From Clostridia bacterium (GTDB lineage Bacteria > Bacillota > Clostridia > Oscillospirales > CAG-272), in NCBI GenBank assembly GCA_017453205.1, contig JAFTKO010000007.1, positions 62,001-126,000 of the forward strand: a stretch of 64,000 nt of DNA, read 5' to 3'. The translations under genes and the position numbers were made by a program. The notes beneath the pieces are model-generated. The model made no database searches. It was not told the origin of the DNA and worked only from the letters and a program-made list of their open reading frames with translations. Shown one piece after another: positions 52,058-60,017 of the stretch. Each line of letters opens with the position of its first letter. Positions within the stretch are counted from its first letter, which is position 1.

Positions 52058-52973
52058 AATATTTATTGACGGCAGTGCAGGTACCACGGGACTCCGCATC
52101 CGTGAGAGATTGGCGGAGCGGAAGGATCTTGAATTGATCCTGCTCTCCGAGGAAATGAGAAAAGACACTGAGGCACGTCGAGAGGCACTCAACTCCGCGG
52201 ACATTGCTTTCCTTTGTCTGCCCGATGCGGCGGCGATCGAGGCGGTTTCTTTGGTGGAAAATCCCAACACCGCCATCATCGATACCTCCACGGCACACCG
52301 TACCAACCCCGCGTGGGAATACGGTTTTCCCGAGCTCCAAGGCAGACGCGCGAGGATCGCGGCATCCAAACGCATTGCCAACCCCGGCTGTCACGCAAGC
52401 GGCTTTGTGGCACTGGTCGAGCCGTTGGTACACGCGGGTGTGATCGCTCCCGACACCTCCCTCACGGCGTATTCGCTTACGGGCTACTCGGGCGGCGGTA
52501 AAAAAATGATTGCCGAGTACGAGGCGGACGAAAGGGAAACACTCCTTGACGCGCCTCGCATGTACGGACTGACACAAACACACAAGCACCTGCCCGAAAT
52601 GGGCGTGGTCTGCGGACTTTCGGTCGCTCCCATCTTTTGTCCTGTGGTCGCTCCTTTTTACAGCGGCATGGAGGTCACCGTTCCGCTGTTTGCTAAGGAT
52701 ATTTGCGGGGATGTCGAAAAGATACGCACGGTCTATCGCAAGTATTACACGCAAGGGCTTGTCCGCTTTGTCGAGAACGCCGACGAGGGAGGCTTCCTAT
52801 CGGCCGCCGCACTCTCGGGCCGCGACGATATGCAGATCACCGTTTGCGGCAACGATGAAAGAATTTTGCTTGTTGCTCGCTTCGATAACCTCGGTAAGGG
52901 TGCCTCGGGCGCGGCAATACAGAACATGAATATCCTACTCGGTGCAGACGAAACCACCGGATTAGTTTATTGA
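52050..52973 (+). CDS. argC: N-acetyl-gamma-glutamyl-phosphate reductase, type 2
   Basis: A 307-residue enzyme of the shorter type 2 ArgC class. The NADP-binding start is F-I-D-G-S-A-G-T-T-G-L. The catalytic Cys is in A-N-P-G-C-H-A-S-G, and H-K-H-L-P-E with a late His completes the site. It reduces N-acetylglutamyl phosphate to the semialdehyde. Most Bacillota carry the 345-residue type 1, so the class is worth noting. It overlaps argH by 8 bases. Confidence 0.93.
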   Translation: MAKIFIDGSAGTTGLRIRERLAERKDLELILLSEEMRKDTEARREALNSADIAFLCLPDAAAIEAVSLVENPNTAIIDTSTAHRTNPAWEYGFPELQGRRARIAASKRIANPGCHASGFVALVEPLVHAGVIAPDTSLTAYSLTGYSGGGKKMIAEYEADERETLLDAPRMYGLTQTHKHLPEMGVVCGLSVAPIFCPVVAPFYSGMEVTVPLFAKDICGDVEKIRTVYRKYYTQGLVRFVENADEGGFLSAAALSGRDDMQITVCGNDERILLVARFDNLGKGASGAAIQNMNILLGADETTGLVY

Positions 52974-52984
52974 TACTGATAATT

Positions 52985-53040
52985 ATATTACGGGGCACTG
53001 CCCCAAACCCTGTTTAAGAAACTTTTAAAGAAAGGTTCCA
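52985..53040 (+). repeat. partial dispersed repeat between argC and argJ
   Basis: GGGGCACTGCCCC hairpin followed by AAACCC and AAACTTTTAAAGAAAGGTT. It resembles the GGGGCTTTGCCCC end of copy 3. The argJ ribosome binding site (AAAGAAAGG) is at its edge. Confidence 0.5.
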
Positions 53041-53045
53041 TCATT

Positions 53046-54260
53046 ATGAAAATCATATCCGGCGGCGTATGTGCCGCAAAAGGCTTTACGGCAAGCGGTA
53101 TCCACTGCGGGATTCGTAAGAACCGCACAAAAAAGGATTTGGCTTTGATCTACAGTGACAAGCCGGCATCCGCGGCAGCCGTATATACAACAAATTTGGT
53201 AAAAGGCGCGCCCTTGACCGTGACCAAGGATCATATTTCGGACGGCATTGCGCAGGCGGTCATCTGCAACAGCGGCAATGCTAATACCTGCAACGCCAAC
53301 GGCATTGAGGTGGCGGAAAAGATGAGCGAGGCGTTGGCAAACGCGCTTGGCATCAAGGCAAATGACGTCGTGGTGGCTTCTACCGGTGTGATCGGTCAGC
53401 CCCTCAACCTCGCTCCCATTGTTGAGGGCATTCCCGCATTGGTCGCGGGACTTTCCAAAAACGGCGGTGACGACGCAGCAGAGGGCATTATGACCACCGA
53501 CACGGTCAAAAAAGAGATCGCAGTGGAGTTCACCGTGGGCGGCAAGATCTGCCATCTCGGCGGTATTGCAAAGGGAAGCGGTATGATCCACCCCAACATG
53601 GCAACCATGCTCGTCTTTTTGACTACCGATGCGGCGATCGCGCCCGCTATGCTCAAAAAGGCGCTTTCTACCGACATCGCCAACACCTTTAACATGGTCA
53701 GCATCGACGGCGATACCTCCACCAACGATATGGTCACCGTGCTTGCAAACGGTATGGCGGGCAACGCCGAGATCAATTGCGAGGGCGAGGATTTTGACGC
53801 GTTTATGAAAGCACTCAACACGGTCACCGTTTACCTTTGCCGCATGATCGCAGGAGACGGGGAAGGTGCCACCAAGCTGCTTGAATGTCACGTCAGCGGT
53901 GCGGACGATGTTGCCACCGCCAAGACCGTGGCAAAGAGTGTCATTTGCTCCAGCCTTCTCAAGGCGGCAATGTTCGGTGCCGATGCCAACTGGGGGCGCG
54001 TACTTTGCGCCATCGGTTACAGCGGTGCGGATGTTGACGTGAACCGCGTGGATGTTTCTTTCCGCAGTGCCAAAGGCGAGATCGCGGTCTGCAAGGACGG
54101 CGCTGGCGTCGATTTCTCCGAGGAAAAGGCAAAGGAGATCCTTTTGGAAAAGGAGATCGAAATTTTGGTCTCGGTCGGCAACGGTGCTTTTGATGCTACC
54201 GCTTGGGGCTGTGACTTGACCTATGACTATGTTAAGATCAACGGCGATTACCGCACATAA
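53046..54260 (+). CDS. argJ: bifunctional ornithine acetyltransferase/N-acetylglutamate synthase
   Basis: A 404-residue ArgJ precursor. Self-cleavage is expected before the Thr in P-N-M-A-T-M-L, which becomes the N-terminal nucleophile of the beta chain. K-G-S-G-M-I-H and G-D-G-E-G-A-T-K are further signatures. ArgJ recycles the acetyl group from N-acetylornithine to glutamate and, when bifunctional, also makes new N-acetylglutamate from acetyl-CoA. No argA or argE is in the cluster, consistent with the cyclic pathway. Confidence 0.95.
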   Translation: MKIISGGVCAAKGFTASGIHCGIRKNRTKKDLALIYSDKPASAAAVYTTNLVKGAPLTVTKDHISDGIAQAVICNSGNANTCNANGIEVAEKMSEALANALGIKANDVVVASTGVIGQPLNLAPIVEGIPALVAGLSKNGGDDAAEGIMTTDTVKKEIAVEFTVGGKICHLGGIAKGSGMIHPNMATMLVFLTTDAAIAPAMLKKALSTDIANTFNMVSIDGDTSTNDMVTVLANGMAGNAEINCEGEDFDAFMKALNTVTVYLCRMIAGDGEGATKLLECHVSGADDVATAKTVAKSVICSSLLKAAMFGADANWGRVLCAIGYSGADVDVNRVDVSFRSAKGEIAVCKDGAGVDFSEEKAKEILLEKEIEILVSVGNGAFDATAWGCDLTYDYVKINGDYRT

Positions 54261-54274
54261 TGAGGAGAGAGAAC

Positions 54275-55138
54275 ATGGAGAACCAATTTTCCAACGCGCA
54301 ACGCGCACAGGTGCTGACACAGGCTCTGCCGCACATCAAACGCTACACGGGTAAGGTCGTTGTGGTCAAATACGGCGGCAATGCCATGATCAACGAGCAG
54401 ATCAAGGAACAGGTCATGGAGGACATTGTCCTGCTGTGGCTCATCGGCGTCAAGATCGTACTGGTGCATGGCGGCGGTCCCGAGATTAGCGACATCATGG
54501 CAAAGCTCGGCAAAAAGCCTGTATTTGTGGACGGCTTGCGCGTGACCGACAAGGAGACCGTGGACATCGTGCAAATGGTGCTTGCGGGCAAGGTCAATAA
54601 ATCGCTGGTCAATCTGCTTGAAATGACGGGCGGTAAGGCAATGGGCATTTCGGGTATGGACGGCAGACTGATTGAAGCCAAGATCAAGGACGAGCGCCTC
54701 GGATATGTTGGCGAGATCACAAAAATTCACATTCAGCCCGTGATCGATCTTTTGGAAAAGGGCTACATTCCCGTCATATCCACGGTGGGCTGTGACAAGC
54801 AGGGCAATACCTACAACATCAACGGCGACACTGCGGCGGCGTTTATCGCGGGCGCTTTGGGCGCGGAGCGTTTGATCATGATGACCGATATCGCGGGACT
54901 GTTGCGCGATAAGGATGACCCTTCTACGCTCATCCCCAATGTCACAATCTCCGAGGCGCACGCACTGCGGAATGAGGGCGTGATCTCGGGCGGTATGATC
55001 CCCAAGATCGACTGTTGCATCGAAGCCATTCAAAAGGGCGTCAAGAACGTTATTATTATGGACGGACGTGTTCCGCATTCGATTTTGATGGAGCTTCTTA
55101 CCGACGAGGGCGCGGGCACCATGGTGACCGGAGGCTGA
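54275..55138 (+). CDS. argB: acetylglutamate kinase
   Basis: A 287-residue amino acid kinase. V-V-K-Y-G-G-N-A-M and L-V-H-G-G-G-P-E-I are the glycine-rich substrate loops, and G-G-M-I-P-K-I-D is the C-terminal ATP-site motif. It phosphorylates N-acetylglutamate, usually the feedback-controlled step. The N-terminal helix (about 25 residues before the first strand) is of the arginine-sensitive type, suggesting feedback inhibition. I chose ATG 54275 with AGGAGAG at proper distance, over ATG 54260 that overlaps the argJ stop. Confidence 0.94.
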   Translation: MENQFSNAQRAQVLTQALPHIKRYTGKVVVVKYGGNAMINEQIKEQVMEDIVLLWLIGVKIVLVHGGGPEISDIMAKLGKKPVFVDGLRVTDKETVDIVQMVLAGKVNKSLVNLLEMTGGKAMGISGMDGRLIEAKIKDERLGYVGEITKIHIQPVIDLLEKGYIPVISTVGCDKQGNTYNINGDTAAAFIAGALGAERLIMMTDIAGLLRDKDDPSTLIPNVTISEAHALRNEGVISGGMIPKIDCCIEAIQKGVKNVIIMDGRVPHSILMELLTDEGAGTMVTGG

Positions 55139-55139
55139 T

Positions 55140-56312
55140 ATGAGCGAGCTGAAAACACTTGACAAAACCTACGTTGCGGGCACCTACAACCGTTTTCCCG
55201 TTGAGATCGTTTCGGGTAAAGGCTCCGAGGTCTTTGATGACACGGGCAAGCGCTATATCGACATGGGCTCGGGTATCGCGGTCAATTCCTTTGGCATCGC
55301 CGATGATATTTGGAAAAACGCCGTGATCGAACAGCTTGACAAGGTCCAGCATACGTCCAATCTGTATTACACCGCGCCTTGCGCACGCTTGGCAAAGCTG
55401 CTTTGCGAGCGCACGGGTATGAAAAAGGTCTTTTTCTGTAACTCGGGTGCCGAGGCGAACGAGTGTGCCATCAAGGTCGCGCGCAAATACGCGGCAGAAA
55501 AGAAAGGCGCCGAGTATTCCACCATCATCACATTGCAGAACAGCTTTCACGGCAGAACGCTGACCACACTGGCGGCAACGGGACAGGAGCACTATCACGA
55601 GCTCTTTCAACCCCTCACACCGGGCTTTGTTCACACCCCCGCCAATGACGCAGAGGCGCTCATCAAGCTTGCAAAAGAGCAAAAGACCGCCGCAATTCTC
55701 TTTGAATGTGTACAGGGCGAGGGCGGTGTGATTGCACTGGATAAAGAATTTGTTCAAAAAATTGCCGCGTTCGCCCAAAAAGAGGACATCCTTTTGATGG
55801 TGGACGAGGTACAGACGGGCAACGGCAGAAGCGGCGCGCTGTACGCGTATATGAATTTCGGCATTCAACCCGATGTGGTGACCACCGCAAAAGGCATTGG
55901 TGGAGGACTTCCTCTCGGCGCGGCACTGCTCGGTGACAAGGTGCAAAGCGTACTGGGCTTTGGTGACCACGGTTCCACCTTTGGCGGCAATCCGGTTGCT
56001 TGCGCGGGCGCAGTCAGCATTATCGAGCGTATGGATGAGGAGTTTCTTGCCGATGTTCGTAAAAAGAGTGAGTATGTATTCTCGGCACTGAGTGGTGCCC
56101 GGGGAATCAAATCGGTCAGCGGCATGGGACTGATGATCGGCATTGAGACCGAACGTCCCTCCGCCGAGGTTCTGAAAACCTGTATGGAAAACGGCGTGCT
56201 TTGCCTCACTGCCAAAACCAAAGTCAGATTGCTTCCGGCGCTCAATATTCCCATGGAGATGCTTGCCGAGGCGGTTGACATCATCAAGCGCGCTTGCGCG
56301 GAACAGGAGTAA
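55140..56312 (+). CDS. argD: acetylornithine aminotransferase
   Basis: A 390-residue class III PLP aminotransferase. N-S-G-A-E-A-N-E precedes the cofactor pocket, V-D-E-V-Q-T-G holds the Asp that contacts PLP nitrogen, and the Schiff-base Lys is in T-A-K-G-I-G-G-G-L-P. It converts N-acetylglutamate semialdehyde to N-acetylornithine. It starts one base after the argB stop, so the pair is coupled. Confidence 0.94.
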   Translation: MSELKTLDKTYVAGTYNRFPVEIVSGKGSEVFDDTGKRYIDMGSGIAVNSFGIADDIWKNAVIEQLDKVQHTSNLYYTAPCARLAKLLCERTGMKKVFFCNSGAEANECAIKVARKYAAEKKGAEYSTIITLQNSFHGRTLTTLAATGQEHYHELFQPLTPGFVHTPANDAEALIKLAKEQKTAAILFECVQGEGGVIALDKEFVQKIAAFAQKEDILLMVDEVQTGNGRSGALYAYMNFGIQPDVVTTAKGIGGGLPLGAALLGDKVQSVLGFGDHGSTFGGNPVACAGAVSIIERMDEEFLADVRKKSEYVFSALSGARGIKSVSGMGLMIGIETERPSAEVLKTCMENGVLCLTAKTKVRLLPALNIPMEMLAEAVDIIKRACAEQE

Positions 56313-56315
56313 CGC

Positions 56316-57299
56316 ATGAATTTAAAAGGAAACCATTTTTTAAAGCTGTTGGATTTTACGCCTGCGGAAATTGAAGGCTTGCTTGATCTTGCGGCAGACC
56401 TCAAGCAAAAGAAAAAGAACGGCATTCCGCATCGCCTTTGCGAGGGGAAGAGCATTGCGCTGATCTTTGAAAAGACCAGCACCCGCACCCGTTGCGCCTT
56501 TGAGGTTGCAGCGGCAGACCTCGGCATGCACCCGACCTATCTCGATCCCACGGGCTCGCAGATCGGCAAAAAGGAGAGCATTGCCGACACCGCACGTGTG
56601 CTTGGCAGAATGTACGACGGTATCGAATACCGCGGCTTTGCGCAGGAGATCGTTGAGGAGCTGGCAAAATACGCGGGTGTTCCCGTGTGGAACGGACTTA
56701 CCAATGAGTTCCATCCCACGCAGATCTTGGCGGATTTTCTCACCATCCGTGAGCATTTCGGCACTCTCAAGGGTAAAAAGCTGGTCTACATGGGTGACGC
56801 GCGCTACAACATGGGCAACTCACTGATGGTTGGCTGTGCAAAGATGGGGATGCACTTTGTCGCATGTGCTCCCAAGGCATATTTCCCCAACGAGGAGTTG
56901 GTCAACACCTGCAGGTCAATTGCAAAAGAGACCGGAGCAGTGATAGAACTCTGCGAGGATCCTTCCGCTGCCGTGGTGGGCGCGGACGTCATCTACACCG
57001 ACGTATGGGTGTCGATGGGCGAGCCGGACAGTGTTTGGAAAGAGCGCATTGAGGCACTGTCTCCTTACCGTGTGACCAAGGAGTTGATGGACATTGCAGG
57101 TACGCAGTGCCGCTTTATGCACTGTCTTCCCGCATTCCACGATCTGAACACCACCATCGGCAAGCAAATTCACGAGAAGTTCGGCATCACCTGCATGGAG
57201 GTCACCGACGAGGTGTTCGAGTCCGCGCAGTCCATTGTCTTTGACGAAGCCGAAAACCGTATGCACACCATCAAGGCCGTCATGGCAGCGACATTGTAA
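56316..57299 (+). CDS. argF: ornithine carbamoyltransferase
   Basis: A 327-residue carbamoyltransferase. The carbamoyl-phosphate motif is S-T-R-T-R and the ornithine-binding H-C-L-P-A follows, with F-H-P-T-Q between them. It makes citrulline from ornithine and carbamoyl phosphate, linking to argG. The final [10 protein letters not shown] is standard. It follows argD after 3 bases and ends the arginine cluster. No carAB genes are in the window. Confidence 0.95.
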   Translation: MNLKGNHFLKLLDFTPAEIEGLLDLAADLKQKKKNGIPHRLCEGKSIALIFEKTSTRTRCAFEVAAADLGMHPTYLDPTGSQIGKKESIADTARVLGRMYDGIEYRGFAQEIVEELAKYAGVPVWNGLTNEFHPTQILADFLTIREHFGTLKGKKLVYMGDARYNMGNSLMVGCAKMGMHFVACAPKAYFPNEELVNTCRSIAKETGAVIELCEDPSAAVVGADVIYTDVWVSMGEPDSVWKERIEALSPYRVTKELMDIAGTQCRFMHCLPAFHDLNTTIGKQIHEKFGITCMEVTDEVFESAQSIVFDEAENRMHTIKAVMAATL

Positions 57300-57316
57300 G
57301 ACAATCATTATTTTTT

Positions 57317-57372
57317 CTGAGGGTATCTTTTTGTAAAAAGGTACCCTCAAAAAGCCCTCCCCAAAAACTTTT
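57317..57372 (-). repeat. dispersed palindromic repeat, copy 6 (reverse orientation)
   Basis: Read on the minus strand: AAAAGTTTTTGGGGAGGG, then TTGAGGGTACCTTTTT and AAAAAGATACCCTCAG. Same layout as copy 5 with different arm bases. Confidence 0.65.
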
Positions 57373-57397
57373 CATCATCAAAAATAAAAATGAACAG

Positions 57398-57427
57398 CCA
57401 CCGATTTTTAAAATCGGTGGTTTTTTT
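57398..57427 (+). terminator. terminator of the arginine operon
   Basis: CCACCGATTTT pairs with AAAATCGGTGG, followed by seven T. Confidence 0.9.
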
Positions 57428-57488
57428 GATGTCAAAATGATGTATAATACTAAAAAAGTCACAGATTTGCGAAAAATCAAGAGGGGAG

Positions 57489-58337
57489 ATGTTCAAAATT
57501 AAAAGCATTACAAAAGAGGACATTCAAAATTTTAAAATTCATTTGCTGAATGAGGAAAAATCCGCGGCGACATTGTGCAAATATTTGCATGAAGTACAGT
57601 CTTTTGCCGCATGGTTGGACGGTCGTGCATTGGAAAAAGGGCTTGTTTTGGAATACAAAGCGCGCTTGACCGAGGCATACACACCCGTGAGCGTGAACGC
57701 GGCGCTGTCATCTTTAAACAGCTTTTTTGAGTTTCGGGAGTGGTTTGATCTGCGGGTAAAGCGCTTAAAAATTCAAAAACAGATCTTTGCCGCTACCGAA
57801 AAGGAACTGACCAAAGCCGATTACGGGCGCCTGCTGTCTGCGGCAAAGCAACAAAAAAACGAGCGGCTTTACCTTTTGATGCAGACCGTTTGCTCTACAG
57901 GCATCCGCATTTCCGAGCTGCGGTTTATCACGGTCGAGGCGTTAGAGGGGTCCTGCGCAAGGATCCATTGCAAGGGCAAGAGCCGAAGCGTCTTTTTGCC
58001 GGATCAGCTCTGCAAAATGCTTAAACGCTATACAAGGGCGAGAAAAATAAAAAGCGGCGCTGTTTTTGTTACCAAAAACGGCAATCCGCTGGATCGGTCA
58101 AATATTTGGTCGGACATGAAAAAGCTTTGCAAGATAGCGTGTGTGTCGGAGAAAAAGGTCTTTCCGCACAATTTGCGGCATCTGTTTGCACGCACCTTTT
58201 ACGCGGTACGCAAGGATATTGTGCGCTTGGCGGATATCCTCGGGCATTCCAGTGTCAACACCACGCGCATCTACACCATGGAGACGGGAGAGGTGCACCG
58301 CAAACAAATTCAAACGCTCGGGCTTTTACGGTGTTAG
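57489..58337 (+). CDS. tyrosine recombinase/integrase, candidate invertase of the adjacent DNA switch
   Basis: A 282-residue lambda-integrase-family recombinase. The N-terminal SAM-like core-binding domain (about 1-90) includes S-A-A-T-L-C-K-Y. The catalytic set is Arg in C-S-T-G-I-R-I-S-E-L, Lys in C-K-G-K-S-R, His-x-x-Arg in H-N-L-R-H, His in L-G-H-S-S-V-N-T-T and the nucleophile Tyr in R-I-Y. All are present, so it should be active. Size and layout match XerC/D-like and phase-variation recombinases rather than phage integrases. It ends 21 bases before a pair of 24-bp inverted repeats. GAGGGGAG precedes the ATG. Most likely it inverts the adjacent segment. Confidence 0.92.
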   Translation: MFKIKSITKEDIQNFKIHLLNEEKSAATLCKYLHEVQSFAAWLDGRALEKGLVLEYKARLTEAYTPVSVNAALSSLNSFFEFREWFDLRVKRLKIQKQIFAATEKELTKADYGRLLSAAKQQKNERLYLLMQTVCSTGIRISELRFITVEALEGSCARIHCKGKSRSVFLPDQLCKMLKRYTRARKIKSGAVFVTKNGNPLDRSNIWSDMKKLCKIACVSEKKVFPHNLRHLFARTFYAVRKDIVRLADILGHSSVNTTRIYTMETGEVHRKQIQTLGLLRC

Positions 58338-58357
58338 CAACGGTGTAAAAATACACC

Positions 58358-58381
58358 ACATAATTTGCATTATGTGGTACT
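58358..58381 (+). repeat. inverted repeat left / candidate recombination site
   Basis: Contains arms ACCACATAA (from 58356) and TTATGTGGT around the 6-base asymmetric spacer TTTGCA, as expected for a tyrosine recombinase core site. Confidence 0.85.
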
Positions 58382-58401
58382 CATTGGTTTCTACATCATT
58401 T

Positions 58402-58430
58402 ATTTTATCACAAAAGCGCGTTTTTGTCAA
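58402..58430 (-). promoter_or_regulatory. promoter inside the invertible segment, now facing left
   Basis: Minus strand TTGACA (58430-58425), 17-base spacer, TAAAAT (58407-58402). The spacer holds an ACAAAA / TTTTGT dyad that could be an operator. In this orientation it transcribes antisense into the end of the recombinase gene. Confidence 0.8.
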
Positions 58431-58554
58431 TCGTTTTTACATAAAATACTGCTCAAAAATCTTTTTGAAAATAAAAAAATTTTTTTTCGCATCCAAAATA
58501 GGCATTCTGTTTTCCTGTTTTCGACAAAATTCAACAAAATTTTACATGGCGAAC

Positions 58555-58597
58555 AGACCAATGAAAACGATTTCTTTTTTTCATTGGTCTTTTTTTA
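58555..58597 (+). terminator. rightward terminator inside the invertible segment
   Basis: AGACCAATGAAAA pairs with TTTTCATTGGTCT and is followed by a T run on the plus strand only. In the present orientation it would block read-through from the recombinase gene into the surface operon. Confidence 0.85.
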
Positions 58598-58636
58598 CGC
58601 TTTTTGCGTACTTTATTTTTTTGGCTTTTTGCAAGT

Positions 58637-58660
58637 AGTACCACATAATGCAAATTATGT
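58637..58660 (-). repeat. inverted repeat right / candidate recombination site
   Basis: Exact reverse complement of the left repeat over 24 bases; its spacer reads TGCAAA on the plus strand, so the two sites are in inverted orientation. Confidence 0.85.
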
Positions 58661-58699
58661 AGTATTCGGTCGTAAAAAGAGAACCGAGGAGGCAAAACC

Positions 58700-58798
58700 A
58701 TGCGGGGTAGGATAATGACGGTCATCACGGCGATTTTATGTGCATTGATTTTGATCGGCTTGGGGCTGATCGGCTATATGTTGATCGGGAATGTTTAA
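58700..58798 (+). CDS. 32-residue single-helix membrane microprotein
   Basis: A tiny gene with a strong CGAGGAGG ribosome binding site 8 bases before the ATG. The product has a basic start (M-R-G-R) and one hydrophobic helix rich in Ile, Leu and Gly to the end (I-G-Y-M-L-I-G-N-V). It is the first gene behind the invertible segment, 18 bases ahead of the signal peptidase gene, and so likely co-expressed with it. It could be a small partner of SipW, as some SipW-type peptidases need a helper protein. Function unknown. Confidence 0.7.
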   Translation: MRGRIMTVITAILCALILIGLGLIGYMLIGNV

Positions 58799-58816
58799 GC
58801 AGTGAAGGGAAATGAT

Positions 58817-59692
58817 ATGGAAACGACATCGGTTTTCAAAAAAATATTTCAAACCGTGATCTCTGTTTTGCTGTATCTGTTTTTGGCGGTCTGTCTGATT
58901 GCACTGATTTTGACGGTCACCTCCAAAAAGAATGCCGACGGCTCGTCGGAAATTCTCGGGTACCGCTTGCTGGTGGTCACGTCCGACTCCATGGCAGAGT
59001 GTGAATTGACCGATGTCTCGGAATACGACATCAAGAGTATTCCCATCCGCTCCATGGTGTTTGTCGAGACGGTACCCACAGATACCGCACAAGCCGAGGA
59101 ATGGTATGCCGCGCTTGCGGTAGGGGACGTGTTGACCTTTCGGTATGTGTACACCAATCAAGTCACCATCACGCACCGTATCACAGCCATCACCGAAAAG
59201 GAAAGCGGAGGCTATATCATTGAGCTTGCGGGCGACAACAAAAATTCCGACTCCGAGCAAATGACGCAGGTCATTGACACCTCGGATACCGACAGCACCA
59301 ATTATGTCATCGGTAAGGTCGTGGGGCAAAATTACCCCTTGGGCTTTTTGGTCAGTTTGTTAAAGGAGCCCGTGGGGCTGGTGCTGATCGTCATCGTACC
59401 GTGTTTTATTGTTATCCTGTTTGAGGTCATGAGGATTGTCGGCGTGGTAAGCGCGGACAAAAAGCAACGGGCGCAGGAGGAACAAGCAAAAAAGGACAGC
59501 GAGATCGAGGAGCTCCGCCGTCGATTGGCGGCTTTGGAGCAGGAGGCAAAGCCCGCGGAGGAGGAAAGCTCCACAGAGGAGCCCCTCACCGAGGATCGGT
59601 CTTGCCCGTTGCATGAGGAAGTCAATGAGGAAACACCGAAAGAAGTATTGGAGGAAACAACAGAGGACGCGCGGGAGGCAGACACAGTCTGA
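58817..59692 (+). CDS. sipW: SipW-type (ER-type) signal peptidase I with C-terminal coiled tail
   Basis: A 291-residue signal peptidase. One N-terminal membrane helix (about 16-38), the catalytic Ser in V-T-S-D-S-M, and His in I-T-H-R-I in place of the bacterial Lys mark the ER/archaeal-type Ser-His class. A-G-D-N-K-N-S-D is the third conserved box. A second helix lies near residues 185-208. A long Glu/Lys-rich, coiled-coil cytoplasmic tail follows, longer than in Bacillus SipW. SipW-type enzymes release TasA-like proteins, and such substrates are encoded directly downstream. I chose ATG 58817 (GAAGGGA upstream). Confidence 0.92.
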   Translation: METTSVFKKIFQTVISVLLYLFLAVCLIALILTVTSKKNADGSSEILGYRLLVVTSDSMAECELTDVSEYDIKSIPIRSMVFVETVPTDTAQAEEWYAALAVGDVLTFRYVYTNQVTITHRITAITEKESGGYIIELAGDNKNSDSEQMTQVIDTSDTDSTNYVIGKVVGQNYPLGFLVSLLKEPVGLVLIVIVPCFIVILFEVMRIVGVVSADKKQRAQEEQAKKDSEIEELRRRLAALEQEAKPAEEESSTEEPLTEDRSCPLHEEVNEETPKEVLEETTEDAREADTV

Positions 59693-59726
59693 GCCATGCG
59701 GCCTTGGAAAGGATGAATTGGACGGA

Positions 59727-60017
59727 ATGGAACTGAAAACAGTCATCTTTTGGTTTGTGGCGGTCTCCGTCACGGCAAGCCTTTTGTCGATTGCCTATGT
59801 GCTGATCGATTGGTTGGCGGAGAAACGGGAGGACACGGTCCCCGCGCGCAGACGTCGGGTGCGCCGCCGTCGGAGACGGTCGAAAAGGGAAGGCGCGTCT
59901 GTTCCCGTTGGAGCATTGTTTGGTATCGGAGCGCTGTCGGCTTTGGGACATCTGCTGTTGGCGCACCGTATCAATAAATTGTCTGACAATTTAGAGGAAA
60001 GGAGGAAATGGAAGTGA
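59727..60017 (+). CDS. small membrane protein with Arg-rich cytoplasmic loop
   Basis: A 96-residue protein with a membrane helix (about 5-28), a very basic stretch (about residues 40-55, R-R-R-R-V-R-R-R-R-R-R-S-K), a second short hydrophobic helix (about 62-80) and a charged end. The Arg tract could bind acidic surfaces, including the Glu-rich tail of the preceding SipW protein; this is speculation. The ribosome binding site is weak (AAAGGA is 13 bases away). Its stop overlaps the ATG of the TasA-like gene (TGATG). I do not recognise a family. Confidence 0.7.
   Translation: MELKTVIFWFVAVSVTASLLSIAYVLIDWLAEKREDTVPARRRRVRRRRRRSKREGASVPVGALFGIGALSALGHLLLAHRINKLSDNLEERRKWK

Larger units (their letters stand above)
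58358..58660. mobile_element. putative invertible promoter segment (inverton) controlling the SipW operon
   Basis: Perfect 24-bp inverted repeats (58358-58381 and 58637-58660) enclose 255 bp of AT-rich DNA without a gene. Inside are a near-consensus promoter on the minus strand (58402-58430) and a rightward terminator (58555-58597). The segment lies between a tyrosine recombinase gene and the first gene of a surface operon. In the orientation shown, the promoter points away from the operon, so the switch appears OFF. Inversion would place the promoter at about 58588-58616 reading rightward. That the DNA inverts is inference from structure. Confidence 0.82.

Noticed and set aside
58338..58699. 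Plus-strand frames (58141-58638 and 58365-58715) as genes
   Set aside because: Phe/Lys-rich composition from the AT-rich invertible segment, spanning the recombination sites and terminator; no ribosome binding site.
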